In this document: positions 1 through 10,666 of the stretch, piece by piece
Position numbering within the stretch: position 1 is the first letter of the stretch
Layout: the number at the start of each line of letters is the position of its first letter
NCBI RefSeq assembly: GCF_001866665.1
Contig: NZ_MLYO01000011.1
Span: forward strand, 124,001-188,000
DNA from: Streptomyces monashensis
Lineage (GTDB): Bacteria > Actinomycetota > Actinomycetes > Streptomycetales > Streptomycetaceae
Reading direction: 5' to 3'
DNA: 64,000 nucleotides
Position numbers and translations under genes: made by a program
The notes under the pieces: generated by a model
What the model saw: only the letters and a program-made list of their open reading frames with translations
What the model was told of the DNA's origin: nothing
Database searches by the model: none

Positions 1-1385
<1,385 letters not shown>

Positions 1386-1453
1386 CGCGGTCAGCGGGAA
1401 GCGGGGAGGAGCAGTGCGGACGCCCTCCCCGTCCCTGACGTGAACCAGCCACC

Positions 1454-1494
1454 TCACGCCCCCACCTCGCGCGCACCGCGTGAAGGGGGCGTGA
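1454..1494 (+). terminator. possible hairpin terminator after the ABC-F gene
   Basis: Ten-base perfect arms (TCACGCCCCC at 1454-1463, GGGGGCGTGA at 1485-1494) separated by 21 bases, about 70 bases after the ABC-F stop. There is no T-run, which is common for Streptomyces terminators. The rest of 1386-1677 shows nothing else recognisable apart from a purine-rich ribosome site just before 1678. Confidence 0.4.
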
Positions 1495-1677
1495 AGGCGC
1501 GTAACGGCGGCATCACGGGCCGGTTCTCCCTTGGGAACAGCGGCGGATCCGGGCCCGTGCGCTGTCAGAGGCGGGTGATAGAAAGGGCCGTCTGAGAACT
1601 GTCTGAGTAACGACCCAGGGTCCGTCAAGAACCTCAGGGCGTGGCTAAAAATCAGTGAACGAGGGGGAAGAGCGCTG

Positions 1678-3480
1678 ATGACTCAGCCGCCCAACCAGCC
1701 GCCGCAGGGCGGTTTCGGAGCGCCGCAGGATCAACCGCCGCAGGGCGGTGGATTCGGAGCCCCGCAAACGCCGCCGGCCCAGGGCGGTTTCGGCCCCCCG
1801 AGCACTCCGCCGACACCTCCGGCCGCCCCGCAGGGCACCCCTCCGCCGCCCGCGGCCCCGCCGCAGCCCCCGGCCGGACCGCAGCCCGGCTACGGCTACC
1901 CCCAGCAGCCCGGCCCGTACGGCGCCCCGGCCGCACCCGGCGCCCAGAACCCGTACAACGCCCCGGCGCCGCCCGGCGCCCCGGGCCCCTACGGATACCC
2001 GCAGCAGCCGCAGCAGCCCGGTTTCGGGTACCCGCAGCAGCCGCCGTACCCGGGCGCGCCCGCGCCGGGCGCCGGGGGCGGCAGGAAGCGGACGGCGCTG
2101 ATCGTCGGCGCCGCGGTGGCCGCGCTGGCCGTCATCGGCGGCACCGTGTACGCGGTCACCAGTGGCGGCGACGGCAAGAAGAAGCCCGTCGCCCAGCACA
2201 GCGACGACCCCAAGAACGCCTCCGGTTCGCCGAGCCCCTCCAGCAGCGGCGGCGACGACCCGGAGAACCTCAACGCGGGCCGCAAGGCCGGCGAGGCGAA
2301 GGTGCTCTGGTACCAGTCGGCCCCTCAGGCGCCCGGTTCCGGCGCCGAGGCACCCGGTATGTGGATCACCGACAAGGTGGCGGTGAAGGCGGCGTACAAG
2401 CAGGTCTTCGCCTACGGCGTCGGCGACGGCAAGCCCGCCTGGAGCCCGATCAGCTTCCCGCAGAAGATCTGCGCGGTCACCCCGCAGAAGTCGGCCGACG
2501 ACAAGGTCGTCGTGGCGTACATGAGCGGTGTCAGCGACAACGCCCAGTGCAACCAGCTGCAGCAGATCGACCTGAACACCGGTCAGAAGGGCTGGAGCGG
2601 CACGCTCGACCACCACGGGGCGTTCGACATCCAGGTCGAGATCAACCTCGCCATCAGCGGCAAGACGCTGATGGCGAGCCGCTCGGGGGCGGGCACGGCG
2701 TACGACGTCGACAGCGGCAGGAAGCTGTACAACACGGGGCAGGACGGCGGGTCCTGCGGTCCGTCCGGGTACGCGGGCGGTGCCGGGCGGCTGATCCAGA
2801 CGGAATCCTGCGCCGCGTTCCAGCCCGACGAGCACGACGAGATCCAGGAGCTGGACCCGGCCACCGGCAAGGTCAAGTGGACCCAGCCGGTCAAGAAGGG
2901 CTGGCAGGTGGCGAAGGTGTACTCCCTGGACCCGCTGGTGGTGTACCTGACGAACCAGGACAAGAAGGCCTGGAACATCTCCACGTTCACCAAGGACGGC
3001 AAGTTCCGCTCCGAGGTGAAGGTCAACGAGAAGTTCGCGCCGCGCTGCGGCTTCCTCAGCCAGAGTCTGGAGGGCTGCCAGGGCGTCGCCGCCGACGCCG
3101 ACACGCTCTACCTGCCGACGGACACCACCAGCAGCGCCAACGAGATCGTCGCGATCAGCCTCGCCACCGGCAAGGAGAAGTGGCGGGTCAAGTCCCCGGC
3201 CGCCGAGCCGATGTCCCCGATGAAGATCGAGGGCGGCAAGCTCATCGCCTATGTGCAGCCGTCGTACGACACGGGCGGCCAGGTGGTCTCGATCCCGCTC
3301 GGCGGCTCGACGCACACCACCACGAAGCTGCTCCAGAACCCCTCGGGCACGGCGCAGATCGAGGACACCTTCTTCAGCAGCGACATCGACTGGGCCGACG
3401 GGCGGTTCTTCATCTCCACCGGCCAGCTGACCGGCAACAACCAGACGAAGGAGAAGCTGATGATGGCCTTCGGCAACTGA
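1678..3480 (+). CDS. membrane-anchored PQQ-like beta-propeller protein, copy 1
   Basis: 600 residues. Residues 1-135 are a cytoplasmic Pro/Gln/Gly/Tyr-rich tail with GYGYPQQ-type repeats. Residues ~139-160 form one membrane helix after an Arg-Lys-Arg stop. The remaining ~430 residues are an extracellular domain with repeated blocks such as DLNTGQKGW, DPATGKVKW and SLATGKEKWR, the blade signature of PQQ-like (BamB-type) propellers. ATG follows a GAGGGGGAAG ribosome site. The next gene is a paralogue of the same architecture 92 bases downstream, so the two are likely co-transcribed. Role unknown; such proteins sit on the outer membrane face and may bind a ligand or scaffold partners. No enzyme motif is visible. 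Confidence 0.85.
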   Translation: MTQPPNQPPQGGFGAPQDQPPQGGGFGAPQTPPAQGGFGPPSTPPTPPAAPQGTPPPPAAPPQPPAGPQPGYGYPQQPGPYGAPAAPGAQNPYNAPAPPGAPGPYGYPQQPQQPGFGYPQQPPYPGAPAPGAGGGRKRTALIVGAAVAALAVIGGTVYAVTSGGDGKKKPVAQHSDDPKNASGSPSPSSSGGDDPENLNAGRKAGEAKVLWYQSAPQAPGSGAEAPGMWITDKVAVKAAYKQVFAYGVGDGKPAWSPISFPQKICAVTPQKSADDKVVVAYMSGVSDNAQCNQLQQIDLNTGQKGWSGTLDHHGAFDIQVEINLAISGKTLMASRSGAGTAYDVDSGRKLYNTGQDGGSCGPSGYAGGAGRLIQTESCAAFQPDEHDEIQELDPATGKVKWTQPVKKGWQVAKVYSLDPLVVYLTNQDKKAWNISTFTKDGKFRSEVKVNEKFAPRCGFLSQSLEGCQGVAADADTLYLPTDTTSSANEIVAISLATGKEKWRVKSPAAEPMSPMKIEGGKLIAYVQPSYDTGGQVVSIPLGGSTHTTTKLLQNPSGTAQIEDTFFSSDIDWADGRFFISTGQLTGNNQTKEKLMMAFGN

Positions 3481-3572
3481 ACCGCCGAGGCGGCCTCTTC
3501 TGCCTCTCCTTCCTCTTCGCCCACGTCCGCTGTGCCGTCCGGCCTTCCGAGCCTCACCGAGGTACCCGCGTC

Positions 3573-5387
3573 ATGACCCAGCCGCCCCCTCCGCCGCCGA
3601 ACCAGCCCCCGCAGCAGCCCGGCTTCGGCCCCCCGACCCCGACCCCGCCCCCGGACCAGCCGGCCGCCCCGCCGGCGCCCCCCGCCCCGCCGGTCCAGCA
3701 GCCGCAGCCGGGATACGGCTACCCGCAGCAGCCCGAGCCCGGCTACGGCTATCCGCAGCAGCCTCCGGCCCCGCAGCCGCCGCAGTCCGGGTACGGCTAC
3801 CCGGGCGGGCAGCCGGCCGCCGCCCCCTACGGCGCTCCCGGAGCGCAGAACCCGTACGCGCAGCCCACGCCGCCGATGCAGGGTGCGCAGCCGGGCTACG
3901 GCTATCCGGGCCAGCCGCAGACCGTGCCGATACAGCCGGCGCCGGCCGGTGGCGGGCGGAACAACACCGCCCTGTTCATCGTCGTCGCGGCGGTCGTCGC
4001 CATCGCGCTGATCGTCGGCGGCGGCATCTGGTACGCCGGTTCCTCCGGCGGCGACGGCAAGAAGAGCGACACCGCCTCCAGCGGCGGCAAGAACGGCACC
4101 GGCGGCACCGGCGCTACCAGTGGCTCGGGCGGCACCGGCGACGCCAAGGAGAAGGTGCCCGCCGACCCCGCCTCCAGCGTGCTGTTCCAGGTCCCGATGC
4201 CCACGACGGACGACCTGGTCAGCACCCCGGGCTCATGGCTGACCGACAAGGTGTACGCGAAGAGCGGCATCGCCGAGGTCGTCGGCTACGACCCGGCCAC
4301 GGGTGCCAAGCGGTGGACGATCAAGCTGCCCGGCCCGGTCTGCCAGGCCAGCGAGCACATCGGCGCGAACGACCTGACGGCGATCGCCTACCAGCCGAAG
4401 ATGCCCGCGAAGAACTCCTTCGCGGGCTGCAGCCAGATCGCCGCGATCGACCTCGACGCGGGCAAGAAGCTGTGGACGAAGACCGTCAACTCGGGTGATT
4501 CTCCGATCAGTTTCGAGAATGTGACGGTCGCTCAGCACACCGTCGCGGTCGGCAGCACCAGCGGCGGCGCCGCGCTCGACCTGGACTCCGGCAAGCTGCT
4601 GTGGCAGCCCAAGACGGACGACACCTGCTACGACGCCGGCTACGGCGGCGGCGCCAAGCTGGTCGCGGTGCGCAAGTGCGGCGACTTCGGCAGCCAGCAG
4701 GTGCACATCCAGAACATCGACCCGCGGTCGGGCAAGGTGATCGCCGACTACACGATGGACTCGGGCATCGACTACGCGTCCGTCGTCTCCACCGACCCGC
4801 TGGTGGTGGCCGCCCAGGCCGGTGCCGACAGCAAGTCCCTGGAGTACTTCTCCCTCGACGACAAGACCGGCAAGCTGCTCGCGCACATCTCCGCGCCGAA
4901 CGACACCTACGGCGGCCGGTGCGAGACGACCACCGTCGAGAGCTGCAAGGAGATCGTCGTCGGCGGCGGCAAGCTGTACCTGCCGACCGCGGAGCACGAC
5001 GGCAACGGCGAGCTCGGCAGCACCAACGAGATCGTCTCCTTCGACCTGACCACCGGCAAGCCGACCGGTCAGCGCGTCGAGGCCGGGGACGGCTACACGC
5101 TCTCCCCGCTGCGCATGGACGGCCCGAACCTGCTCGCCTACAAGCGGCCGCCGTACAACAAGGGCGGCCAGATCGTCAGCATCGAGGGCGTCGGCTCCAA
5201 GGCCACCGAGCTGCTGGAGAACCCCTCCGCCCAGGACGTGCGGAACGCGGAGACCAGCATGCTGCCGGACTCCGCGGAGATCCTCTTCGGCGACGGCCGG
5301 CTGTTCATGTCGGCGGTGTTCGCCAACAAGCCGTACGCGGGGGCCGGCAAGCAGTATCTGGTGACGGCGTTCGGCACCAAGGGCTGA
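3573..5387 (+). CDS. membrane-anchored PQQ-like beta-propeller protein, copy 2
   Basis: 604 residues, starting MTQPPPPPPNQ like copy 1 (MTQPPNQPPQ). The open frame extends far upstream, but that part overlaps copy 1 in another frame, so the ATG at 3573 was chosen. It has a Pro/Gln/Tyr-rich tail with GYGYPQQP repeats (residues 1-128), a membrane helix at ~131-155, a Gly/Ser/Thr linker, then propeller blades (DPATGAKRW, DLDAGKKLW, DLDSGKLLW, DLTTGKP). Several paired Cys in the extracellular part may form disulfides. Copies 1 and 2 look like a tandem duplication that has diverged. A perfect hairpin terminator follows at 5424. Confidence 0.85.
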   Translation: MTQPPPPPPNQPPQQPGFGPPTPTPPPDQPAAPPAPPAPPVQQPQPGYGYPQQPEPGYGYPQQPPAPQPPQSGYGYPGGQPAAAPYGAPGAQNPYAQPTPPMQGAQPGYGYPGQPQTVPIQPAPAGGGRNNTALFIVVAAVVAIALIVGGGIWYAGSSGGDGKKSDTASSGGKNGTGGTGATSGSGGTGDAKEKVPADPASSVLFQVPMPTTDDLVSTPGSWLTDKVYAKSGIAEVVGYDPATGAKRWTIKLPGPVCQASEHIGANDLTAIAYQPKMPAKNSFAGCSQIAAIDLDAGKKLWTKTVNSGDSPISFENVTVAQHTVAVGSTSGGAALDLDSGKLLWQPKTDDTCYDAGYGGGAKLVAVRKCGDFGSQQVHIQNIDPRSGKVIADYTMDSGIDYASVVSTDPLVVAAQAGADSKSLEYFSLDDKTGKLLAHISAPNDTYGGRCETTTVESCKEIVVGGGKLYLPTAEHDGNGELGSTNEIVSFDLTTGKPTGQRVEAGDGYTLSPLRMDGPNLLAYKRPPYNKGGQIVSIEGVGSKATELLENPSAQDVRNAETSMLPDSAEILFGDGRLFMSAVFANKPYAGAGKQYLVTAFGTKG

Positions 5388-5423
5388 GCCTCTCGCACCT
5401 TCGCCCGAATGGGTGACATACCA

Positions 5424-5460
5424 AGAAGTGCCCCGGATTTCATCGATCCGGGGCACTTCT
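5424..5460 (+). terminator. strong intrinsic terminator after the propeller gene pair
   Basis: Perfect 15-bp stem: left arm 5424-5438, seven-base loop, right arm 5446-5460, starting 37 bases after the stop codon. The stem core is GTGCCCCGGAT/ATCCGGGGCAC. Confidence 0.85.
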
Positions 5461-5600
5461 CATCAAGAGGGGCAGCAATACGTCGAACAAGCGTGTAGCT
5501 TCCGGGGGCATGAAGGGCGAGGTGCCGGGGGGCCCTCTGTCCTTGCGGACCGGTGGGCGTCCATAGTGGGGCATCCATGGGGGGACTGGGGGGTGGCTCT

Positions 5601-6284
5601 ATGGGAGTGAGGCTCATGGTCGTCGACGACCATCGCCTGCTCGCGGAGGCGCTGGCGTCGGCGCTCAAGTTGCGCGGGCACCGGGTGCTCGCCGCCGCGG
5701 CGCCGGCCGCGGGCGCGGCGGACCTGGTGATCGCACGGGCGCCCGAGGTGTGCCTGCTGGGTACGGCGGCACCGGCCGAACCGGGAGTCTTCGACCCCGT
5801 GGTGAAGATCAAGCGGGAACGGCCGCAGGTGGCGGTGGTGGTGCTCGGCCCGGTGCCGTCGCCGCGCGGCATCGCGGCGGCGTTCGCGTCGGGTGCGTCC
5901 GGGTACGTCCGGCACGACGAGCGGATCGAGGGCGTCGAGCGGGCCATCATGAAGGCCCGTGCCGGGGAGGCCGCGGTGGCTCCGCAGCTTCTCCAGGGCG
6001 CGTTCGGGGACCTGCTCAACCCGGCGGCCCAGCCCGACGACGAGGCGCAGCGGCTGCTGGAGATGCTCACACCGCGCGAGGTGGAGGTCCTGGTCCGGGT
6101 GGCCGACGGCGAGGACACCCGCCTGATCGCCGCCGGCATGGGCATCGCCCCGAGCACCGCACGCACGCATGTGCAGCGGGTGCTGATGAAACTGGGGGTG
6201 GGGTCGAGGCTGGAAGCGGCGGCGCTGGCCGCGAGGACGGGGCTGCTGGACCGCGCGGGCCCTTTGAACGCCGCCCCGGAGTAA
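5601..6284 (+). CDS. LuxR/NarL-type regulator with an atypical receiver domain
   Basis: About 227 residues from ATG 5601, which follows a G-rich ribosome site (an ATG at 5577 is also in frame). The N-terminus carries the receiver acidic pair (VRLMVVDDHRLL). The phospho-acceptor position after the third strand reads VCLLGTAAPAEPG, where NarL-type receivers have an Asp: a Gly occupies it. The strand-4 Thr/Ser is also absent (VVVLGPV) and the conserved Lys is Arg (SGYVRHD). The C-terminal ~65 residues are a normal LuxR helix-turn-helix (LTPREVEVLVRVADGEDTR ... STARTHVQ). No sensor kinase is adjacent, so phosphorylation-independent control is likely (inference). Confidence 0.88.
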   Translation: MGVRLMVVDDHRLLAEALASALKLRGHRVLAAAAPAAGAADLVIARAPEVCLLGTAAPAEPGVFDPVVKIKRERPQVAVVVLGPVPSPRGIAAAFASGASGYVRHDERIEGVERAIMKARAGEAAVAPQLLQGAFGDLLNPAAQPDDEAQRLLEMLTPREVEVLVRVADGEDTRLIAAGMGIAPSTARTHVQRVLMKLGVGSRLEAAALAARTGLLDRAGPLNAAPE

Positions 6285-6336
6285 GCGCGTTGGGGCAGCG
6301 CCCCGAAGGGGTGCGGGGCTGTGCTGGTGTGCGGCT

Positions 6337-6371
6337 CCGCCGCGTGGGCGCGACCGGCCCCCACGCGGCGG
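6337..6371. terminator. bidirectional terminator between convergent genes
   Basis: Perfect 12-bp stem (CCGCCGCGTGGG at 6337-6348, complement at 6360-6371) with an 11-base loop, between the regulator on + and the small membrane protein on -. A second short hairpin of the GCGCCCC-GAA-GGGGTGC type lies at 6298-6314. Confidence 0.7.
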
Positions 6372-6386
6372 CGGACGAAAGCGGTG

Positions 6387-6716
6387 CTACTCCCCCTGCT
6401 TCTCCTGCGGCGAAACCGCCGGAGGCGTCTGTGTGGGGCGCAACTTCAGCCACACCAGGAAGAACAGCCCCAGCAGCAGCATCCCGATCCCGGTCCACAG
6501 GTTGATGTTGACGCCCTGGGCCTTGTCGATGGCCGACTGCGAGTCCGTGATGCCGGTGATCGTGACGATCACGCCGTACAGCACGAACAGGCCGCCGATG
6601 ATGCGCCGCAGGTCGAAGATGCGGGCCGCCGTCGCGGACTTGCCCTCCAGCTCGGTGACCTCCCGCTGGACGTCCTGCTCGCTGTAGTGGAAGCCGTCGT
6701 GCGCGTTGTCGCTCAT
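6387..6716 (-). CDS. small two-helix membrane protein paired with the symporter
   Basis: 109 residues with two hydrophobic stretches (GGLFVLYGVIVTITGI and LWTGIGMLLLGLFFLVWL), an acidic/polar N-terminus and a Pro/Gln-rich tail. It starts 21 bases after the stop of the sodium:solute symporter on the same strand and is probably translated from the same mRNA. Small membrane proteins accompany many SSS transporters, but this one was not matched to a named family. Function unknown; an accessory subunit of the symporter is the simplest guess. Confidence 0.75.
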   Translation of the reverse strand: MSDNAHDGFHYSEQDVQREVTELEGKSATAARIFDLRRIIGGLFVLYGVIVTITGITDSQSAIDKAQGVNINLWTGIGMLLLGLFFLVWLKLRPTQTPPAVSPQEKQGE

Positions 6717-6737
6717 GGTTTCCTCGGTCCTTCCGCG

Positions 6738-8429
6738 TCAGAACGAGAACGGGATGTAGCAGGCGGCGGCCAGGACGACCGCGCCCCAGCCCAGCAGGGC
6801 CGGCCTGCGGTACCAGGCGTCGTCGCCGGCGGCGGGTGCCTCGGCCATGCCGGGGGAGCGGGTGCCGTAGACCAGGCCCTGGAGTTCCTCCGCCGGCTTC
6901 GGCTTCGTGAAGAAGGACACCGCGATCATCACGACCGCTCCGGCGACGAAGCCCGCGATCGCGGAGACGAAGTTGGCGCCCTGGTCGGAGGGGAGCGAGA
7001 TGATGCCCTTCTTGTAGAGCACGAAGTAGTTGACCATCGCGGTCACGGTGCCGGCGAGCAGGCCCCAGAAGCCGGACTTGGCGGAGGCGCGCTTCCAGAA
7101 CATGCCGACGATGAAGACGACGAACATCGGCACGTTGAAGAAGGAGAACAGCGTCTGGAGGTAGCTCATGATGTTCGAGAACGAGGACGCCAGGAACGCC
7201 GTGCCGACCGAGGCGGCCACGCCGATCGCGGTGATCAGGCGGCCGAAGCGGACGTAGTAGGCGTCCTCGCGGCCGCGCACCACGTACTTGGCCCAGATGT
7301 CGTTCGTGAACACGGTGTTGAACGAGGACACGTTGGCCGCCATGCCGGCCATGAAGGCGGCGAGCAGACCGGTGACCGCGATGCCGAGCACGCCGTTGGG
7401 CAGCAGCTCCTGCATCAGGTAGGGGATGGCGTCGTTGTACTGGTAGCCGGAGGCGGCGGTGCCGAAGTGCGGGACGACCGCGGCGGCGACCAGGCCCGGG
7501 ATCATCACCAGGAAGACGATGAAGATCTTCGGGTAGGCGGCGATCAGCGGGGTGCGCCGGCCGGCGGAGAGGTTCTTCGCGGACAGGGCGCGCTGCACCT
7601 CGGCGAAGTTCGTCGTCCAGTAGCCGAAGGAGAGGACGAAGCCGAGGCCGAGGACGATGGTCAGCCAGTTCGCGCCGAGCGGGTTGACGCTGCCGATGCC
7701 GGTCCCGCCCCACGCGGTGGTGAAGTTCGCGCCGTGGGTCTCGGTGAGCTTGTGGGTCAGCCCGCCCCAGCCGCCGACCTTCTTCAGGCCCAGCACGACG
7801 ATCGGGATGAGGGCGGCCAGGATCACGAAGAACTGGAGCACCTCGTTGTAGATCGCCGAGGAGAGGCCGCCGAGGGTGATGTACGCGAGGACGAACGCGC
7901 CGGCGACGACGATCGCGACCCACTGCGGCCAGCCCAGCAGCGCCTCGACGACGATCGCGAGGGCGTAGAGGTTCACGCCCGCGATGAGGATGGCGGCGAG
8001 CGCGAACAGGATGGAACTGAGCAGGTGGGCGGCCCGGTCGAAGCGCAGCAGCAGGAACTCGGGGACCGAGCGGACCTTGCTGCCGTAGTAGAAGGGCATC
8101 ATCACCAGGCCCAGGAAGACCATGGCCGGGATGGCGCCGATCCAGTACCAGTGCACGGTGTAGGCACCGTACTGGGCGCTGTTCGCGGCCATGCCCAGGA
8201 TCTCGGTGGCCGCCAGGTTCGCCGAGATGAAGGCGAGGCCGGTGATCCAGGCGGGCAGCGAGCGTCCCGAGAGGAAGAAGTCGAGGCTGGTCTTGACCGA
8301 GCGGCGGGCCGCGAAGCCGATGCCGAGCACGACGACGAAGTAGATCGCCAGGATCGTGTAGTCCAGCCAGTTGACGGGGAGCTGTAGCCCCGCCGCCAGA
8401 TACGTCGGTCCGTATGTGGGGGTTTGCAT
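6738..8429 (-). CDS. sodium:solute symporter (SSS/SGLT family), probable galactose uptake
   Basis: 563 residues with about 14 hydrophobic helices. The start (LDYTILAIYFVVVLGIGFAA) and the R-S-x-DFFLSGRSLPAW segment are typical of the SSS family, where a solute is driven in by sodium. It is divergent from galT-galE-galK with a shared ~190-base control region, so galactose or a related sugar is the likely substrate (inference from context and from the SGLT-like segments). The small membrane protein at 6387 follows in the same operon. Confidence 0.9.
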   Translation of the reverse strand: MQTPTYGPTYLAAGLQLPVNWLDYTILAIYFVVVLGIGFAARRSVKTSLDFFLSGRSLPAWITGLAFISANLAATEILGMAANSAQYGAYTVHWYWIGAIPAMVFLGLVMMPFYYGSKVRSVPEFLLLRFDRAAHLLSSILFALAAILIAGVNLYALAIVVEALLGWPQWVAIVVAGAFVLAYITLGGLSSAIYNEVLQFFVILAALIPIVVLGLKKVGGWGGLTHKLTETHGANFTTAWGGTGIGSVNPLGANWLTIVLGLGFVLSFGYWTTNFAEVQRALSAKNLSAGRRTPLIAAYPKIFIVFLVMIPGLVAAAVVPHFGTAASGYQYNDAIPYLMQELLPNGVLGIAVTGLLAAFMAGMAANVSSFNTVFTNDIWAKYVVRGREDAYYVRFGRLITAIGVAASVGTAFLASSFSNIMSYLQTLFSFFNVPMFVVFIVGMFWKRASAKSGFWGLLAGTVTAMVNYFVLYKKGIISLPSDQGANFVSAIAGFVAGAVVMIAVSFFTKPKPAEELQGLVYGTRSPGMAEAPAAGDDAWYRRPALLGWGAVVLAAACYIPFSF

Positions 8430-8514
8430 GAGTACTCGCTTCGTTGCGCGAACTGATCCTCAGCGGAACCTACGCCTCCGCGTTTAGTAATTGAACACTT
8501 CTGTTGGTGTTCTT

Positions 8515-8571
8515 TGTTTGATTGTGATGATCCTGGGGGTGGTGGGTTGTGGTCTGTTATGTTTGATTGTG
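8515..8571. promoter_or_regulatory. gal control region with a 12-bp direct repeat
   Basis: TGTTTGATTGTG occurs at 8515-8526 and exactly again at 8560-8571, 45 bp apart. Both copies are followed by A/T and TGA, extending the match to 15 of 16 bases. The surrounding 8487-8580 is unusually T/G-rich for this genome. The Streptomyces gal operon promoter galP1 is known to carry repeated hexamers of TGTGAT type as a complex operator, and one such hexamer is at 8523-8528. The repeats lie between the symporter and galT and could serve both divergent promoters. Confidence 0.65.
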
Positions 8572-8618
8572 TTGAGTGATTGGGTGCGGGATGCAGTGGG
8601 ACGCAGAGGAGTCCGGCG

Positions 8619-9704
8619 TTGAAGAAGACCTCGACACGGCTGGCCGACGGTCGTGAGCTGATCTATTACGACCTCAGGGACGACACCGTCCGCGACGCCG
8701 TCGACCGCCGTCCCCTGGACCGTACGGTCACCACGTCCGAGATCCGCCGGGACGCCCTGCTCGGCGACGCGGTGGCCATCGCCTCGCACCGCCAGGGCCG
8801 CACGTACCACCCGCCGGCCGACGAGTGCCCGCTGTGCCCGACGCGGGGCGAGCGGCTCAGCGAGATCCCGGACTCGTCGTACGACGTCGTCGTCTTCGAG
8901 AACCGCTTTCCCTCGCTCGCCGGTGACTCCGGGCGCTGCGAGGTCGTCTGCTTCACCTCCGACCACGACGCCTCCTTCGCCGACCTCACCGAGGACCACG
9001 CCCGCCTGGTGCTGGACGCCTGGACGGACCGCACCTCGGAGCTGTCCCACCTGCCCGCCGTCGAGCAGGTCTTCTGCTTCGAGAACCGGGGCGAGGAGAT
9101 CGGCGTGACCCTGGGCCACCCGCACGGGCAGATCTACGCCTACCCCTTCACCACCCCGCGCACCGCGCTGATGCTCCGCTCGCTCGCCGCCCACAAGGAG
9201 GCGACCGGCGGGGAGAACCTGTTCGACGCGGTCGTCGGGCGGGAGCTCGCCGGTGAGCGGGTCGTCCTGGAGAGTGAACACTGGATCGCCTTCGTGCCGT
9301 ACGCGGCGCACTGGCCCTACGAGGTGCACCTGTACCCCAAGCGTCGCGTGCCCGACCTGCTCGCGCTCGACGAGGCGGCACGCACAGAGTTCCCCCAGGT
9401 CTATCTGGAACTCTTGAGGCGCTTCGACCGGATCTTCGACGGGCGGGACGGAGGGGAGGACTCCGCGGCTGAGCCGCGTACGCCGTACATCATGGCCTGG
9501 CACCAGGCCCCGTTCGGCGCGCTGGAGGAGTTCGACGGTGTCACGCGCGACGACTTCGCGCTCCACCTCGAGCTCTTCACCGTCCGCCGCACTTCCGGCA
9601 AGCTGAAGTTTCTCGCGGGTTCCGAGTCCGGCATGAGTGTGTTCATCAACGACGTGCCGCCGGAGCGCGCGGCCGAGCGACTGCGAGAGGTAGCGAGTTC
9701 ATGA
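8619..9704 (+). CDS. galT: galactose-1-phosphate uridylyltransferase
   Basis: 361 residues. Exchanges UMP between UDP-glucose and galactose-1-phosphate in the Leloir pathway. The active-site His-Pro-His is at residues 167-169 (GHPHGQ), with the catalytic His second. A zinc-type Cys pair is at C70/C73 (ECPLC), and FENRFPSL is the family substrate-binding segment. TTG 8619 was chosen because AGAGGAG lies 7-9 bases upstream and the protein then begins [17 protein letters not shown]; an in-frame TTG at 8580 has no such site. The stop overlaps the galE start (ATGA), indicating translational coupling. Confidence 0.95.
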   Translation: MKKTSTRLADGRELIYYDLRDDTVRDAVDRRPLDRTVTTSEIRRDALLGDAVAIASHRQGRTYHPPADECPLCPTRGERLSEIPDSSYDVVVFENRFPSLAGDSGRCEVVCFTSDHDASFADLTEDHARLVLDAWTDRTSELSHLPAVEQVFCFENRGEEIGVTLGHPHGQIYAYPFTTPRTALMLRSLAAHKEATGGENLFDAVVGRELAGERVVLESEHWIAFVPYAAHWPYEVHLYPKRRVPDLLALDEAARTEFPQVYLELLRRFDRIFDGRDGGEDSAAEPRTPYIMAWHQAPFGALEEFDGVTRDDFALHLELFTVRRTSGKLKFLAGSESGMSVFINDVPPERAAERLREVASS

Positions 9705-10666
9705 AGTACCTGGTGACGGGCGGAGCGGGTTATGTCGGCAGCGTGGTCGCCCAGCACCTGCTGGAGGCCGGCCACGAGGTGACGGTCCTCGACAACCTCT
9801 CGACCGGGTTCCGCGAGGGCGTCCCGGCCGGGGCCGCCTTCATCGAGGGCGACGTCCGCGACGCCGCCAAGTGGCTCGACCCCTCCTACGACGGCGTCCT
9901 CCACTTCGCCGCGTTCTCGCAGGTCGGCGAGTCGGTGGTGAAGCCGGAGAAGTACTGGGACAACAACGTCGCCGGCTCCCTCGCCCTGCTCGGCGCGATG
10001 CGCGAGGCGGGCGTGCGCCGCCTGGTCTTCTCCTCCACGGCGGCCACGTACGGCGAGCCGGAGCAGGTCCCGATCCCGGAGACCGCCCCGACGAGGCCGA
10101 CCAGCGCCTACGGCGCCACCAAGCTCGCCGTCGACCACATGATCACCAGCGAGGCGACCGCCCACGGCCTGGCCGCGGTGTCGCTGCGCTACTTCAACGT
10201 GGCGGGCGCGTACGGCGCCTTCGGCGAGCGCCACGACCCCGAGTCGCACCTGATCCCGCTGGTCCTCCAGGTCGCCCAGGGCCGCCGCGAGGCGATCTCG
10301 GTCTACGGCGACGACTACCCGACCGGGGACGGCACCTGCGTCCGCGACTACATCCACGTGGCGGACCTGGCCGAGGCCCACCTGCTGGCCGTCGCGGCGG
10401 CCCGCCCGGGCGAGCACCTGATCTGCAACCTCGGCAACGGCAACGGCTTCTCGGTCCGCGAGGTCATCGAGACCGTCCGCCGGGTCACCGGCCACCCCGT
10501 CCCCGAGGTCGCGGCCCCGCGCCGCGGCGGCGACCCGGCGGTCCTGGTCGCCTCGGCGCACACGGCCCGCGAGAGACTGGGCTGGAACCCGACCCGCGCG
10601 GACCTCGCGGGAATCGTCGCGGACGCCTGGGAGTTCGCGCAGCACATCGCCGAGGAGCACGAGTGA
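9701..10666 (+). CDS. galE: UDP-glucose 4-epimerase
   Basis: 321 residues of the extended short-chain dehydrogenase fold. NAD-binding GGAGYVGS is at the N-terminus, and the catalytic Tyr137-x3-Lys141 is in SAYGATK, preceded by the FSSTAATYG Ser/Thr. [13 protein letters not shown] is typical of GalE. It interconverts UDP-galactose and UDP-glucose in the cytoplasm. It overlaps galT by 4 bases and galK by 4 bases, so the three genes form one tightly coupled operon. Confidence 0.95.
   Translation: MKYLVTGGAGYVGSVVAQHLLEAGHEVTVLDNLSTGFREGVPAGAAFIEGDVRDAAKWLDPSYDGVLHFAAFSQVGESVVKPEKYWDNNVAGSLALLGAMREAGVRRLVFSSTAATYGEPEQVPIPETAPTRPTSAYGATKLAVDHMITSEATAHGLAAVSLRYFNVAGAYGAFGERHDPESHLIPLVLQVAQGRREAISVYGDDYPTGDGTCVRDYIHVADLAEAHLLAVAAARPGEHLICNLGNGNGFSVREVIETVRRVTGHPVPEVAAPRRGGDPAVLVASAHTARERLGWNPTRADLAGIVADAWEFAQHIAEEHE

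Noticed and set aside
1645..3315. Long minus-strand open frame opposite the first propeller gene
   Set aside because: Leu/Val/Arg/Gly-rich composition with no motifs, opposite a gene with clear membrane helix and propeller repeats.
2361..3572. N-terminal extension of the second propeller protein
   Set aside because: It overlaps copy 1 in another frame and lacks the Pro/Gln start; ATG 3573 gives a protein parallel to copy 1.
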